A stretch of DNA of 40,000 nt, from the NCBI GenBank assembly GCA_018398765.1, contig JAHBMJ010005840.1, positions 13,106 through 53,105 of the forward strand, read 5' to 3'. This document shows positions 1 through 10,424 of the stretch, in pieces; the first letter of the stretch is position 1; every line of letters begins with the position of its first letter. The translations under genes and the position numbers were made by a program. The stretch comes from Chromera velia (Eukaryota; Sar; Chromeraceae). The notes under the pieces are model-generated. The model was not told the origin of the DNA. It did not search any database and was given only the letters and a program-made list of their open reading frames with translations.

Positions 1-139
1 CCTCCACTGTTCCGATAAACCACTAGAGGCAAAAGAAAAACAATTCGTGAGCCGAATGGCCAACACCAGGTTCTAAGCGAAGAAAAACGGGAATGCCCAA
101 AATACGGGACAGCAAAAGGAGAAGGGACTCCAGTCTGGC

Positions 140-1234
140 TTGCAACAAGCACCCCTGAAAAAGGTGCTCAGACAAAGAGGAGCGGGGAAAGGAGAAGATG
201 GAAAGAAAGGGGCCCAAAAAGCCAAACCCAAGGCATCTATGCCACTTGAACAAAAAGAAGGACAAACTGTAGAACAGCCAGCAGAAGGTGGAAAAGGCAG
301 AAAAGAGGACGATCAAATCTAAAAAGAAGATGCCCAGCTTGTCAAAAGTATGGAGGAAGATGGAAAGGAGATTCAATCACAGTCCGCCTCCCCAGCGGTG
401 TTGTCTAAATTAAAGAACACGAGGATTACCATCACCAGGACACCCTCAGGGAAGCTATTGCTGCATCAAGTAGGATCTAACATGAATAGAATGGACCCAT
501 CAAAAATACAGAGGGGGCCCGTTATCACCGCTCCTCCTCGAGTGTGAATGGACTTACCGTTATTTGATGGAAATCGAATGAAGGCAAAGAGCTTTTGAAA
601 CTTGCTGATGAGGTTGAATGAGAGGTTGGGGTGGACCTTCGAGAACCTTAGGGACATCTATCTCCTGACAGCACTCACAGGGCCTATAAAACAGTGGTAT
701 AAAATGCAGGCACCTGAGTGATTGGAGGGATGCACAACAGCTGCATAACTCAAAGAAATGTTCCTTACAAGATATGGTATCAACGAGCGGGAAGCTGAAC
801 GTAAGAAAAGAATGCTTCTTCAGATAACCCAAAACTTTGGAGAGAGTTTCTCTGACTACGTCATCCGCTTTGAGGAGCAATACTCTGCTATAAATCAGAG
901 CACTGACGACCCCACCGCCTTAGGAGCTTTCATTGAAGGCATAGAAGATGACGAGCTTTGCATTCAAATGGAAACCCGCACGTACAGCACATTTGAAAAA
1001 CTATATGTAAACCTGAGGAAGTAGGAAGACATGATGCGGAGGAAGGAGGGTCGACAGGAGATGGCAAGTGGGTGAGGTAACAGATCTGTGAAATGCCTGA
1101 GGGTTGCGGCGATAGAAGGAGAAGAAAACCTCCAAATGAACGAGGGCAAGGACCTTGAAAGAGGGGAAGATCTTGAAGTGGACAGGGTATGTGCAGAAAA
1201 GAAAGACCCGAGAGGGGACACCTGGTTCCTTCTC
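140..1234 (+). pseudogene. decayed gag of an LTR retrotransposon
   Basis: One reading frame runs from about 140 to 1234 with no frameshift but seven internal stops: TAA 320, TGA 545, TGA 596, TGA 719, TAA 746, TAG 1022 and TGA 1073. The N-terminal part is Lys/Gln/Gly-rich. From 548 it reads MDLPLFDGNR, then LTALTGPIKQWYK (about 660-700), then LKEMFLTRYG and a stretch ending FEKLYVNLRK. This is the layout of the retrotransposon gag core (Pfam Retrotrans_gag type: aromatic-DG start, Trp in the middle, then L..MF..R). It would form the nucleocapsid of a Ty3/gypsy-like element. The stops at 596 and 719 fall where Trp is plausible, and those at 746 and 1022 where Gln is. No protease, RT or integrase follows. 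The true start is not identifiable and may lie near the left edge of the window. Confidence 0.65.
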
Positions 1235-2281
1235 TAGTTTGTGGGCTATTCATAGTCAAAGTGGTGTCATGAGAATGATTGCTCGTGCCCAATCCTGATT
1301 GACCACAGCTTCCGTCAAGAGAAGAGGTGTCAGGACGAAAGGCGGAATCGACGCAGGATGGGAAACGAAAATGTCCCAAGTAGTTTGGCTGAGTAACTCT
1401 GCAGGCAGTCAGGCAGAAAGCAAGCAAAAGAAGGAAAAAGGGCAAGACAAAAAGAACGGCAGGGGACTTAGTTTACTCAGAAGGGCAAGAGAGGCAGGCG
1501 AGCATAATTGTTCACATGATGAGCTGACGTTAAAAATCAAAGGAGGGTGCACAGTCTGGTTCTAATGTTCCCTTCTTTTTGTATCTCCATTCATAAGGTG
1601 TTCGATTTCCTACTCCAATAGGCTCTGCCTAAGCTCCTTATTTGCAAGTATCAGATAGACCGAAGGGATAAAGAAATCGGAAGGAACATCACCATACTAT
1701 GACAGCTTACACAGTCATACATGGCATTGCGTGCTCGCTGTACTAGTTGGGCAGTGCGCTGAGTTGACAAAGGACGAATGTGTGCATGCTTCACCTTTTT
1801 TATAGATCGTTCACAGTGCAGAGCAGGGCAGAGCATATCAATACCACCGACTGGAGAGAGCTGAATCGATGAGCCAACTCTAGGTGCATGAAAGTGAATC
1901 AATGAAAACGAGTGGGAGTGAGTGAATGAACGAGTAAATGAATGAAGGCAGGCACACTTTCAAAGAATGACAAGGAAAGTGAATAAATGGTTGGATGCAT
2001 AGACAAAAGAGTGAGTGAGTGGGTGAGGGAGTGAGGAAGTGAGTGAGTGAGTACAAGTAAGTGAATACGTAAGTAAGCGGGCGAAGGACTAGACGGATGA
2101 ACACATGAATGGATGAATGAATGAATGAATGAATGAATGAATGAATGAATGAGTGAGTGAGTGAGTGAGTGAATGAATGAATGAATGAGTGAGTGAGTGA
2201 ATGAATGAATGAATGAATGAATGAAAGGGTGAATGAAAGGAGATGAAAAGAGTAAAAAGAGGGTAACTAAAAGGAGGGGGA
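1235..2281. other. non-coding stretch after gag
   Basis: No recognisable pol domain or other gene is seen on either strand. The right half grades into TGAA/TGAG simple repeats and ends in a purine-rich run just before TGTTACG at 2282. If the gag belonged to a complete element, its pol region has been deleted. Confidence 0.5.
1900..2240. repeat. TGAA/TGAG tetranucleotide tract
   Basis: Imperfect (TGAA)n and (TGAG)n units become nearly pure between about 2101 and 2235. This is an ordinary simple-sequence expansion. Apparent reading frames across it are artefacts. Confidence 0.9.
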
Positions 2282-2523
2282 TGTTACGAAGAAGCCGTCT
2301 CTCATTCCCTTATTCCTCTCCCTCGTGCCCTCTTTAACACTACTGCATGCTAATGATCTCCTCTCTTCATGCCTACTCACCGCTGGTCCATTTCTCTTCA
2401 CACGAGGGTCGATTCGAAACGCCCACGATTGCGTTGCCCAAGCAACCGAAACCGGCTGCAAGCAAAGAAGTGAAGGAATTGCATACATATGCACGAGGGT
2501 GAGGGCGCATCCATTACATAACA
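2282..2523 (+). mobile_element. candidate 3' LTR, 242 bp
   Basis: A polypurine run (about 2264-2281) is followed directly by TGTTACG, and CATAACA closes the segment at 2517-2523. The two ends are near-perfect inverted repeats, as in the TG...CA ends of Ty3/gypsy LTRs. It lies downstream of the gag relic on the same strand. No matching 5' LTR is inside the window, so the call rests on the ends only. Confidence 0.3.
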
Positions 2524-2617
2524 GGGAAGGATGTAGATTGAAGTACGGGAAGTTCAAGACCGTACCTAAGTAAGCGGAGGACTCGAACTCTTCGTACGCA
2601 AAGAGAAAAAGAGAGAG

Positions 2618-2621
<4 letters not shown>

Positions 2622-2653
<32 letters not shown>
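2622..2653. repeat. GA microsatellite
   Basis: A run of GA dinucleotides inside a purine-rich stretch. Confidence 0.9.
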
Positions 2654-2657
<4 letters not shown>

Positions 2658-3465
2658 CAATAGAAGGGAAAAAACAAAAGAAGAAAGCCCAGGAAGAGGA
2701 AAAAGCGAGAAAGAAGGCGTTTCTTGAGAAAAACATAAATGCAAGAGAAAAAATGATAGAACTTGACTCTACCCAGAGGGACAGCTCAATCGGAGGCTCC
2801 CGTGCAGAGGAGTGGGTATACGACCACGCGAGCGAAGGACCCAGTCCTCATATACTGAGTCTCGCCCTGATTGATGTATAATTGGTACCATGAAAATAAT
2901 TGGGAAAGAAGCGAAGGCCAAACATAAAAAAAACAAAAAAACGGAAGGACACAAGGAAAACAAAGTGACAGAATGGACGCACCTAAGTAAGTAGACGACC
3001 TGACGTCACTTGCACAGGGAATACAAAAGCGCCGCCAAGGGACTAAAATGAAAAGGACAAACTGGTACCGTCCTGCAAAGAAGAAGAAAAATGGGGAAAA
3101 GAATTCATTAAGGAAGAAAAGAGAGGACTGCCCAAATGGGAACAAAGGCAAGAAGCCAACGTACAGATTGGGAAACAGAGAAAGCAAAGCCGGTTGGGAG
3201 GACAGCACAACATGGACATCGAGTTTCAAGTCTGCTTAATTTTCCGTTTCTTCTTATCTTTCTTTTAACCCAGCCAGGAAAAGGAGACGAATGCACGAAG
3301 AACAAATGTAGAATAGAGTTCCTGACATTAAAAAGATGAGAGGGAATAGAGGGAGCGTCTCTTTTTTATCATCAAATTCTGCTTTGCCTCAAGTAAGACC
3401 TCACCGTCAGACTCTCTGCATCAACAAGTATTGTGTTCACGATGTAGCGCTGTACAAAGCTATCT
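2654..3465. other. no gene seen
   Basis: Purine-rich sequence with short chance reading frames only. The phrase CACCTAAGTAAGTAGACGAC near 2981 echoes GTACCTAAGTAAGCGGAGGAC near 2562, which suggests a shared degraded repeat. Confidence 0.4.
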
Positions 3466-3985
3466 GCCACCACCGAAATACAACTCCCCACATGACCATC
3501 TTGTAAGGAGTGAACCGATTGTCCTCTGAAAACACTTAAGCAATGGCCTCCCACCGGTACTGTTCATCTGTCCACATCAGATCATTTCTTCCGTCTCTGC
3601 ACAGATAATGCATGCACCGTCTCCATGGGTCAATCAATATATACCTTTCTGTCACAGACGAAACACAAGCCGTGGCACACCCATCCTGAAGGCTCAGGAC
3701 TGACTGAATGTGCCCCACAAAATACCTGACCGAGAGGCTCTTACCTGAACTATCCGTCCATCTACATTAGATTGTTTTCACACGTCTCTGAACCAACCGC
3801 ACATGCCGTCTCCAGGTTGTCAGTCGGCACATACTTCTCTCTTATAGATGGAAAAGGAGCCATGACAAACCCATCCTCAGGGCGCAAGGCTGACCAGATA
3901 GGTCTTCCAGAATACTGGAGCGAGAGTCGTGCACTCGTCATATCCACCCGTCTACATCGGGTCGTTTTCTATGACTAAACACAAG
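3466..3985. repeat. 190-bp degenerate tandem repeat, about 3 copies
   Basis: The same landmarks recur exactly 190 bp apart. CATCAG (3575), CATTAG (3765) and CATCGG (3955) each sit in a similar context, and CCATCCT is at 3681 and 3871, with a looser copy near 3496. The last copy looks shortened: it jumps from the TCGTTTTC block to an AAACACAAGCG block. No coding function is evident. Confidence 0.7.
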
Positions 3986-5876
3986 CGAATCCGTGTTCAC
4001 ACAGTCAAGAACGAGGTCGTAGGGGCAACTTCGCACCGTCAGCTAGATTACCCCAGTAATTTAAATGAACAAACAGTCGTAAAACCAGTAAGTGAAGGAC
4101 CTGAGCAGCAGAACAATAAAAGAAGAAAGGTGAAAGAACGATGGGAGTGGTAAGGGAAGTAGTGAGAGGTATGAGAGATAGAAAGACGTATGAGAAGGGA
4201 TGGAACAAAACGCAACAAAGACTTAGTAGAACTCCAACATGTGCACAGGTATATATGTGAGCAGAAACGACACAACCTAATGGAATCAAACGATTGAGTG
4301 TGAAGGCTCAGAAACGAGTGAGAGGGCTTGTTTCATAGAGAGACAGGTGGGACAACTTGACCTCTATTGAAAACAAAGAAACAAAAGCAAATGAGCGTGA
4401 GGGCTCAGAAGTGAAAGTGAGGGCTCGTTTTCTTGAAGAGAAGTGAAGACTTCATCTTGTCTCAGGAACGCAGAGCACCAAATGTCTAGAGACGAGAGAT
4501 CATGTTGACCTGAAAGAAGGCTGACAACTCTTCAGGTCCTAATAAAAAAGTCTGCACATAATTACATGACACACAGGAAGACGAAATGTTATCTAGTGCA
4601 CTCGAAAGGTGAAGTCTAGTCAGACAAAAAGATATATGTGAAAGACCTAGAAAGTGAATGTTCATGGTAGAACACAATAGTTTCAGACATATAGCCGGAT
4701 ATATATGTAATCACCATGGGCACAAAAATACATGTTTGTATATATGGAATGTTCTTTCAATACAAGGCACGTGAGTACTGAGGCTTACTGACTTGTGAGG
4801 GGGCCAACCCGTGACCAGTAAACTGAAAAGAAAGCGGCCTCATGCACAACAAAGTAAAGTAGGGTATCGCCAGCACCCTAGTAGGGGGGCACCGCTGGCC
4901 CATGAATCTCTGTGTTCCTCTCTCATGTGTTTGAAAAAAAGGGCCGCTTTTAGATGTAGGGACGAGAAGAGAACTTGCAAGTCGATCAACAGGCACATGA
5001 CGTGAAGCAATGCCATTCCAAAGCTACTGACCTGCTGATGTTGATTCACTGATGATCGTTGAAGAAGCCATATAAGAAATATTGAGCTCACCGCCAGGCC
5101 TAGGCGCCAGCATAGGTTTGTGCCCTAGAAGCGTACACTATAGGGTCAGAAACCTAGGCACCGATCAAAGCCACATGACACGGAGGCCGGGTCATCCAGA
5201 CGGAACCTCGATCGAGTGCTAATTGACTAACGCCAGGCCTAGAGAGGCAAGCGCACTCAAGCAAGAGAAGCGAAGACCCAGAAAAACCGAGGCCGGATAT
5301 GACACTGAAAGGCGACGCTCTTCTGTTACCGAAAGAAACCCAAAGAAGAAAAATCCCGTCCAGAGACACGACAGGTCACCTATGCATACTTTATGAAAAA
5401 CATAACATGAAAGAAACCACAAGAAAAAACATGGATGCAACATAGGCAGAGCGCAAGCGAGAGCGGTGCCAGAAAGATCCTGAAGTCAGGGCCAAAGCAC
5501 ACTACTCCGCGGTCCATCATGCACTACATAGATACTTGCTTCGACAAAAAATACTTAAAACAATTTACATACACAAACAATACTCCCAAAGGCAACTTGG
5601 ATCCACTTTACGGAGTGTATGCAAGCACGCAAACAACAAAACTAACACAGCTAAAAAATAAGAGACATATAATCATCACAGTCTGATTAACTCCCTTCAT
5701 GCAGCCGACTCAGGGTCCTCCTACACAAAGCGGTCTCTCTCGTGAGACAGCTGCATGGAAAACTCCCGACCAAGAAGAGAGACTGGCTGGAACAGCCCCC
5801 TCTGACCCCTGCCATGGAATGCAGAGGTCAGAACATTGATCGCCATATATCTCTACAGCGTGCAACCGAGGATTTT
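3986..5876. other. intergenic or repeat-derived sequence, no gene seen
   Basis: Only short chance frames are present. There is a degenerate direct duplication with a 97-bp offset: GAGTGTGAAGGCTCAGAAA from 4296 and GAGCGTGAGGGCTCAGAAG from 4393. CGCCAGGCCTAG occurs twice, near 5092 and 5231. The right part, below 5877, may be the 3' untranslated tail of the LINE that ends there on the minus strand. Confidence 0.4.
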
Positions 5877-7025
5877 TCAGTAACGATCAATCAACCGAGC
5901 CTGTACAGCCATCAGCTCACCCTCTGTCGAAAACTCCGCCCTCGAGCTAGCCACACTGACCAGCTCTTTGACGAAAGAGACAGTTTCCCTGTCCGGATGT
6001 CCAAAGGTCTCGAAGACCAATAGGACAAATCGTAATCCCACAGCGCGTGCTGATACTGCATACTTCCGCACTTTCCCCTCGCTCTTCATCTTTGCTGCTG
6101 CTCCTGCTGTTTTAGACCTTGTACGCAGGCGGGAAGCATCGGAAAAAATCGGAAAAGTCACAGAAACGTCCGCAAGGAGGGTGTCTCCATTCGATAGAGA
6201 GGCGAAAATGTCCACTGGCTTGTTGCGCTCCTCAGTGAGTCTTGAGTCCGTCGCCACCTCCAAGTGCCCAAAAGTCGTCTCCTCAAGCACATGAGTATGT
6301 CGGAGACCCCTCAGGATCTGGGTAAGTGCACCTTTCACCTGCTCATGCCGCCAGTGCACTCCCCCCCCATTCGGGCATTTCTGTGCGTGGTGGCCCCGAG
6401 GGTTGAGCGATGACCCACATACAAACACACCTACCCTTCGCATCTCGGGGATTGGGAGGCCCAAACGGATGTGGAGTGCGACTCTGTACACTGCCGGAGG
6501 GAAGCACAACCAACCTGATAACGGAATGGCGCTGAGCCACGCGGAGGCTCCGTTGCCAGAGCATGAATGGAGACAGACATGCTCAGACAGCCCTACCTTA
6601 GAGAAGAGGAAGACCGTGCGCGATCGATAGAGCACGTCCGTTATCTTCTGCTGCTCTTGGGTATGAGGGGCTCTCCACCAGCGTCCTGACTGAGCGTCCC
6701 ATCCTTGGTGGAGAGGATGGTGGGCCTTCAGCTTCACGGACTCCGTCACGCTCTCTGCTCTGTCGTATTCCCTCTTCGACGCTTGCAGCCAGGGGAGCAT
6801 AAAAAAGGCATCTCTGTCTGGGGACTGACTGGGGCCTAAGAAGGACTGGTCGGTGAGACGTTCTATCATCGTCCACAGGGTCGTCCCACAGCTGCCTAGC
6901 AGACCTGCCGTTGCGGTCGTTCGAAAGCAGGTAAGACCTAGTCCACCCTGGTACTGCGGTAAGTACGCCTGATTATGCACCTCCCCGTGCACCCATTCCT
7001 GCTCTGTCATGCCTATGATACACGC
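5877..7025 (-). pseudogene. LINE C-terminal zinc finger and restriction-like endonuclease
   Basis: Continues the RT frame across TGA 7,026 and is then open for 377 codons from an internal Met at 7,010. It has the conserved block PQYQGGLGL near the start, then a knuckle-like motif (C198, H207/H208, C212), then RH at 221-222. Then come the nuclease residues: PVD at 265-267, LLADVSVT with D281, and K..KY at 313-317. This is the arrangement of the PD-(D/E)XK enzyme that nicks target DNA in R2-type and related LINEs. One Cys of the usual finger seems lost: VFVCG is seen where a CxCG form is common. That is either decay or a family difference. Confidence 0.75.
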
Positions 7026-8420
7026 TCACAATTCACCTAGCTCTCTGTCCGCCTGAGACCATTCGCCTAGCGTAATGACGTCCCTTATAATCCTTGTCAG
7101 ATAAATCAGCTTCGATGGAACACAGAAACGGAAAAGGAGGTAGGCTCCTTGGGGGTTGCCGTACTCTTCCACTGCCTGGCTCAACTCCTGCTCCTCTTTC
7201 AGCTTTTTATCAAAGTGTGCACTCTGATACTCTATAGTCCCACTGGCCACCCCGCAGAGTCGGAAACCTGCAAGGGATGGGGTAATTCCAGGTGGTGATG
7301 GGAATGCGCTCGGATATTCTCTGAGCCTTTGCCACGAAGGTGAGTGGACCAAACTCTTGTCAGGTCGTAGGGTTAACCCGAAACTCTGCAACCTGGCTGC
7401 GCTCACCCTCCACGTATATAAGATGCTGTCATCATGTCCGTCTGTGGGGATTTGCTGGAAAAGACGGAGGGGGAAAACTATAGATACGTCGTCTATGAAG
7501 GCGCTAACGAAACACCCCCTTCCCCCGTGCTTTGCCTGCAAATCCCCCAGTAACCCGTCTAGGGAAGGCTTTAGCCCCATGTAGAAGAGAAAGGGACCCG
7601 CCACATCCCCCTGTTGTACCCCCTCTTCGCATGTGATCCTCCGGAGGAGCCCTGACTGGTCTCTGAAGACTAAGTCTGAAGGAGTTCCATACCATAGAGC
7701 AAAAAAAGAGTACAACTGGGGGAAATGAGCATGAACCTGGTCCATAATTACCTGCCGGTCACATACATTGAAGGCGTTCGATGCGTCTAAGTTCAGCACA
7801 GCTGACGAAGGGGACCGCTGCAAGCACGTCTGTACATAACGGAACAATTTCTCTGTGCCTGCCCTTGTGCGCACTACAAACTGCAAGGGGCCCAGGTGCT
7901 GCTCGAACTGCATGCCAAACTCCAGCAGGATTGCCTTCGTCACCCACCGACGAAGGACGTCCCCTACCACAATGGGTCTCACCTCTGTCCCTCTGGCATT
8001 TTTATTCAAGGCGAAGCACCTGCCCCCCGCGAGCAGTGAGATGAAACCCACTGGGGCGTCTCCTCTTGCAAGACATGTAGCAATACGAAGGATACGCGCC
8101 TGCGCTGAGCTGTCTCTGGGGAGAAAGTAGCTCAAGTGTTCGTAACGCTATCCCGTGACCCCCTGTGCTGATCCCTTTGGCGCAGACTTAATCGCTTCGA
8201 GCAGATTGTCGCGAGACAGTATGAGTAGAGGAGACTGAGAGCCTGAGGAGTGTGACTGAGAGTCGCTCTGGGGCGGGCCTCGGAGGAGAAGAGGGTGGGC
8301 TCTACGCGGAAATATACCTGCTATCTTCCTGAAGGTAGCTGGTGATGCTGGGGCCACCCCAAAGGATTGGAGACGGGAGGCGGCTTTTGACAGCGCCCCC
8401 TCCTCTATCAGACCCTGCAC
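7026..8420 (-). pseudogene. reverse transcriptase domain (RVT_1) of the LINE
   Basis: All key RT blocks can be read. They are VRPIVVGDVLRRWVTK (finger region), motif A LNLDASNAFN (catalytic Asp near 7,787), motif B GVQQGDVAGPFLF, and motif C AFIDDVSIV, whose DD lies near 7,490. Upstream, residues SAPKGSAQGVTG are followed by an in-frame TAG (8,148) and then RYEHLSYFLP. Related LINEs carry Trp at that point (G-W-RYEHL), so TGG to TAG is the likely lesion. The enzyme would copy the element's RNA at a nicked target. Apart from the stops the catalytic residues are intact, so the decay is recent or driven by point mutation. The frame then ends in TGA at 7,026. Confidence 0.88.
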
Positions 8421-10424
8421 TTATTTCCATTTGGAAACCAGGTCGTCTTCCATACGTTGCTGGGTAGAACGACGCCTCCTCCTCTCCTGGCCCTTCCGTT
8501 GTCTCTCCCTTATGCGCACCACGTCCTCCCGTAGAACTCGCACTAACGACTCAAAGTCTCCCTCCCAAAAGGCTTTGATCCGCCGCTTGCGCACTGACAA
8601 GGAAGCAGGTCCCCCTCGTCTGTCCTTACAGAAAAAGATCGAAGGGAAATAGGCCAGAGCTTTCCATGCACGTTCTGCTTTGATGGCGTCTTCGTCCCCT
8701 ATCCGGTCCACAATCTCTTCAATGACAGCTGCCAAGGCGGGGCGCAGTCTCGAGTCGATGTGCCTGTCGGTAGGAATATCCAAATCGTCCCACACTTCTA
8801 CTGTCCAATCGACAGAATCCCAGAAGGCCCATTTACTTTTCCACCCCGCCGCCCGCTCTGAAGCATCCCCTCTATCGTCTGGGTCTCCGTCACTACCTGC
8901 CTCGCTTCGCTGGTCTTGCTCGTCCTGCGCTGGGGCCTGTCCGTTTGCTGCCGTTGCCGTCTCTGCTTGTCCGTCCATTGGGTCATCCCCTCCTCCTGTG
9001 GGGGGATCCGAAGGAAGAGGAATCTGGACCCCCATGCCATCGCCTTCTACGCCCCCCATACCTTCGTCTTAAGGAGGTGGAACCCCCACGCTTCATGTTT
9101 CCTCTGGATCGGAATCTGTGTCTGTGGGTGCTCGAGATGCCGCAGCGTCTTGCAAATGATCGCCCGGGCGGTGTTGGCCCCCTGAGGAGAAGTCCCCCCC
9201 CGGCGCTAAGCCCGCTGCCGCCTGCTGCTCTGCGCCCTCTCCTGCTTGTTGCCTTGCCCAGAGGGATGTCTCTATGATGGACTGTCTCAAGGGGGTGGGC
9301 AGGAAACGAGACACTACTGATGCCGTCAGTGACCTCCTGGGGGCTACCGCCGCCACGGCCGCTACTGCTACTGGTGGAAACAACGCCGCAGGCATCGGTG
9401 ATGCTAACGTGGCAGCCGATGCATTCTGTCTGGGGGAGGGGGCAGGTATTAAAGACGAAGAGGAAGAAGACTCTGAGGAAAAAGCGGAGGCGGAGGGCAA
9501 GGCCGAGGCCGAGGCTGAATTTGCTATTTGGAGCGGGCCTGGCCCTGTTAGCGAGGAGGCGGGAGCGGGAGCAGAACTGCTGGCTGAAGCAGAGGCTGAG
9601 CTTGCGTCAGCTATATTCTGCTTCCGCTGTGGCCCGTGGTTTAAAGGATATGGCGCATTCTGTATCCGTCTTTTCTCTCTCTCCGTCTATCTTGTCCCCC
9701 CTGCGGCCTGGCGTGGTGCTTGTTGGGCCTCGAGTGTCGCAAGTTGAGGTGCTGTAACCGCTAGGACGGGATTTGACCAACGCTGTATCGGATGGGGGTG
9801 CTGTGCAAAGTGGGTCTCCGGGTCGATTCTGGAAGGAGCAATGGGAGGCCTGGTGCGAGGGGAAAGCTCGTCTGGTTCGATCGGTTCTCCCTGGGTCCAC
9901 GGCTCCTCGTCTTCTCTGTCCGATTCCCCCCCGTGGCGATCCCTCTGGTTGTTGTCTCCTTCCCGTGACGGTATGTTGCCCTCGATGGAGTGCACAGCCC
10001 TGTTGACGTCCCCCCCGAATCCCCCTATACGGGCTAGTAGGTGCCGTGCCTCGAGGTCGGGAGGAGGAGGCCGATGGCCCTGGAGTCCTGCCTGCTGCAC
10101 CTGCAAGAGAAAGAGGGAAAAGAATACGAACGCCGTGAAAAGACGCCCAGGCCCCCCTTGACGTCGGTGAACAACCCTCTCTGCCGCACGCGTTTGCTGG
10201 GGGTGGAGGCCAGCTGTCGCCAGCTGGTCAGCGCCTCCCCCCCTCGAGGCCTCTGGGCCTGGGCGGGCGGTTGCTCCACCACCGTGGGAATAGGCCCGCC
10301 CCGGCTGGTACCTTCCCCACCTGGGCTAGCACCTGGGGCGCCAGACCCTCTCCCACCTCAAAACCCCGTTCTCTTTGTACAGATCGCCGGCCTGCACCCC
10401 GCCTGGCTCGACCTCCACTCTTTC
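8421..10424 (-). pseudogene. low-complexity linker of the LINE polyprotein
   Basis: Same frame as the flanking RT and N-terminal parts. The composition is Pro/Gly/Ser/Ala-rich with acidic patches. A run rich in Ser and Ala (about 9,450-9,600) precedes a more ordered stretch containing WAFWDSVDWTVEVWDDL (about 8,780-8,830) and an Arg-rich end, QERRRRRSTQQRMEDDL (about 8,450-8,500). Stops at 10,326, 9,687, 9,093, 9,069 and 8,421 break it. No nucleic-acid-binding domain is recognisable, although the Arg-rich helix just before the RT would suit RNA binding (inference). Confidence 0.55.

Noticed and set aside
930..1445. Minus-strand Ser/Pro/Leu-rich ORF of 171 codons
   Set aside because: Antisense of a purine-rich stretch that includes the gag end; no domain or signal beyond composition.
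9274..9757. Plus-strand Ala/Glu-rich ORFs of about 150 codons
   Set aside because: Overlap the LINE linker on the opposite strand; low-complexity GC-rich composition keeps several frames open.
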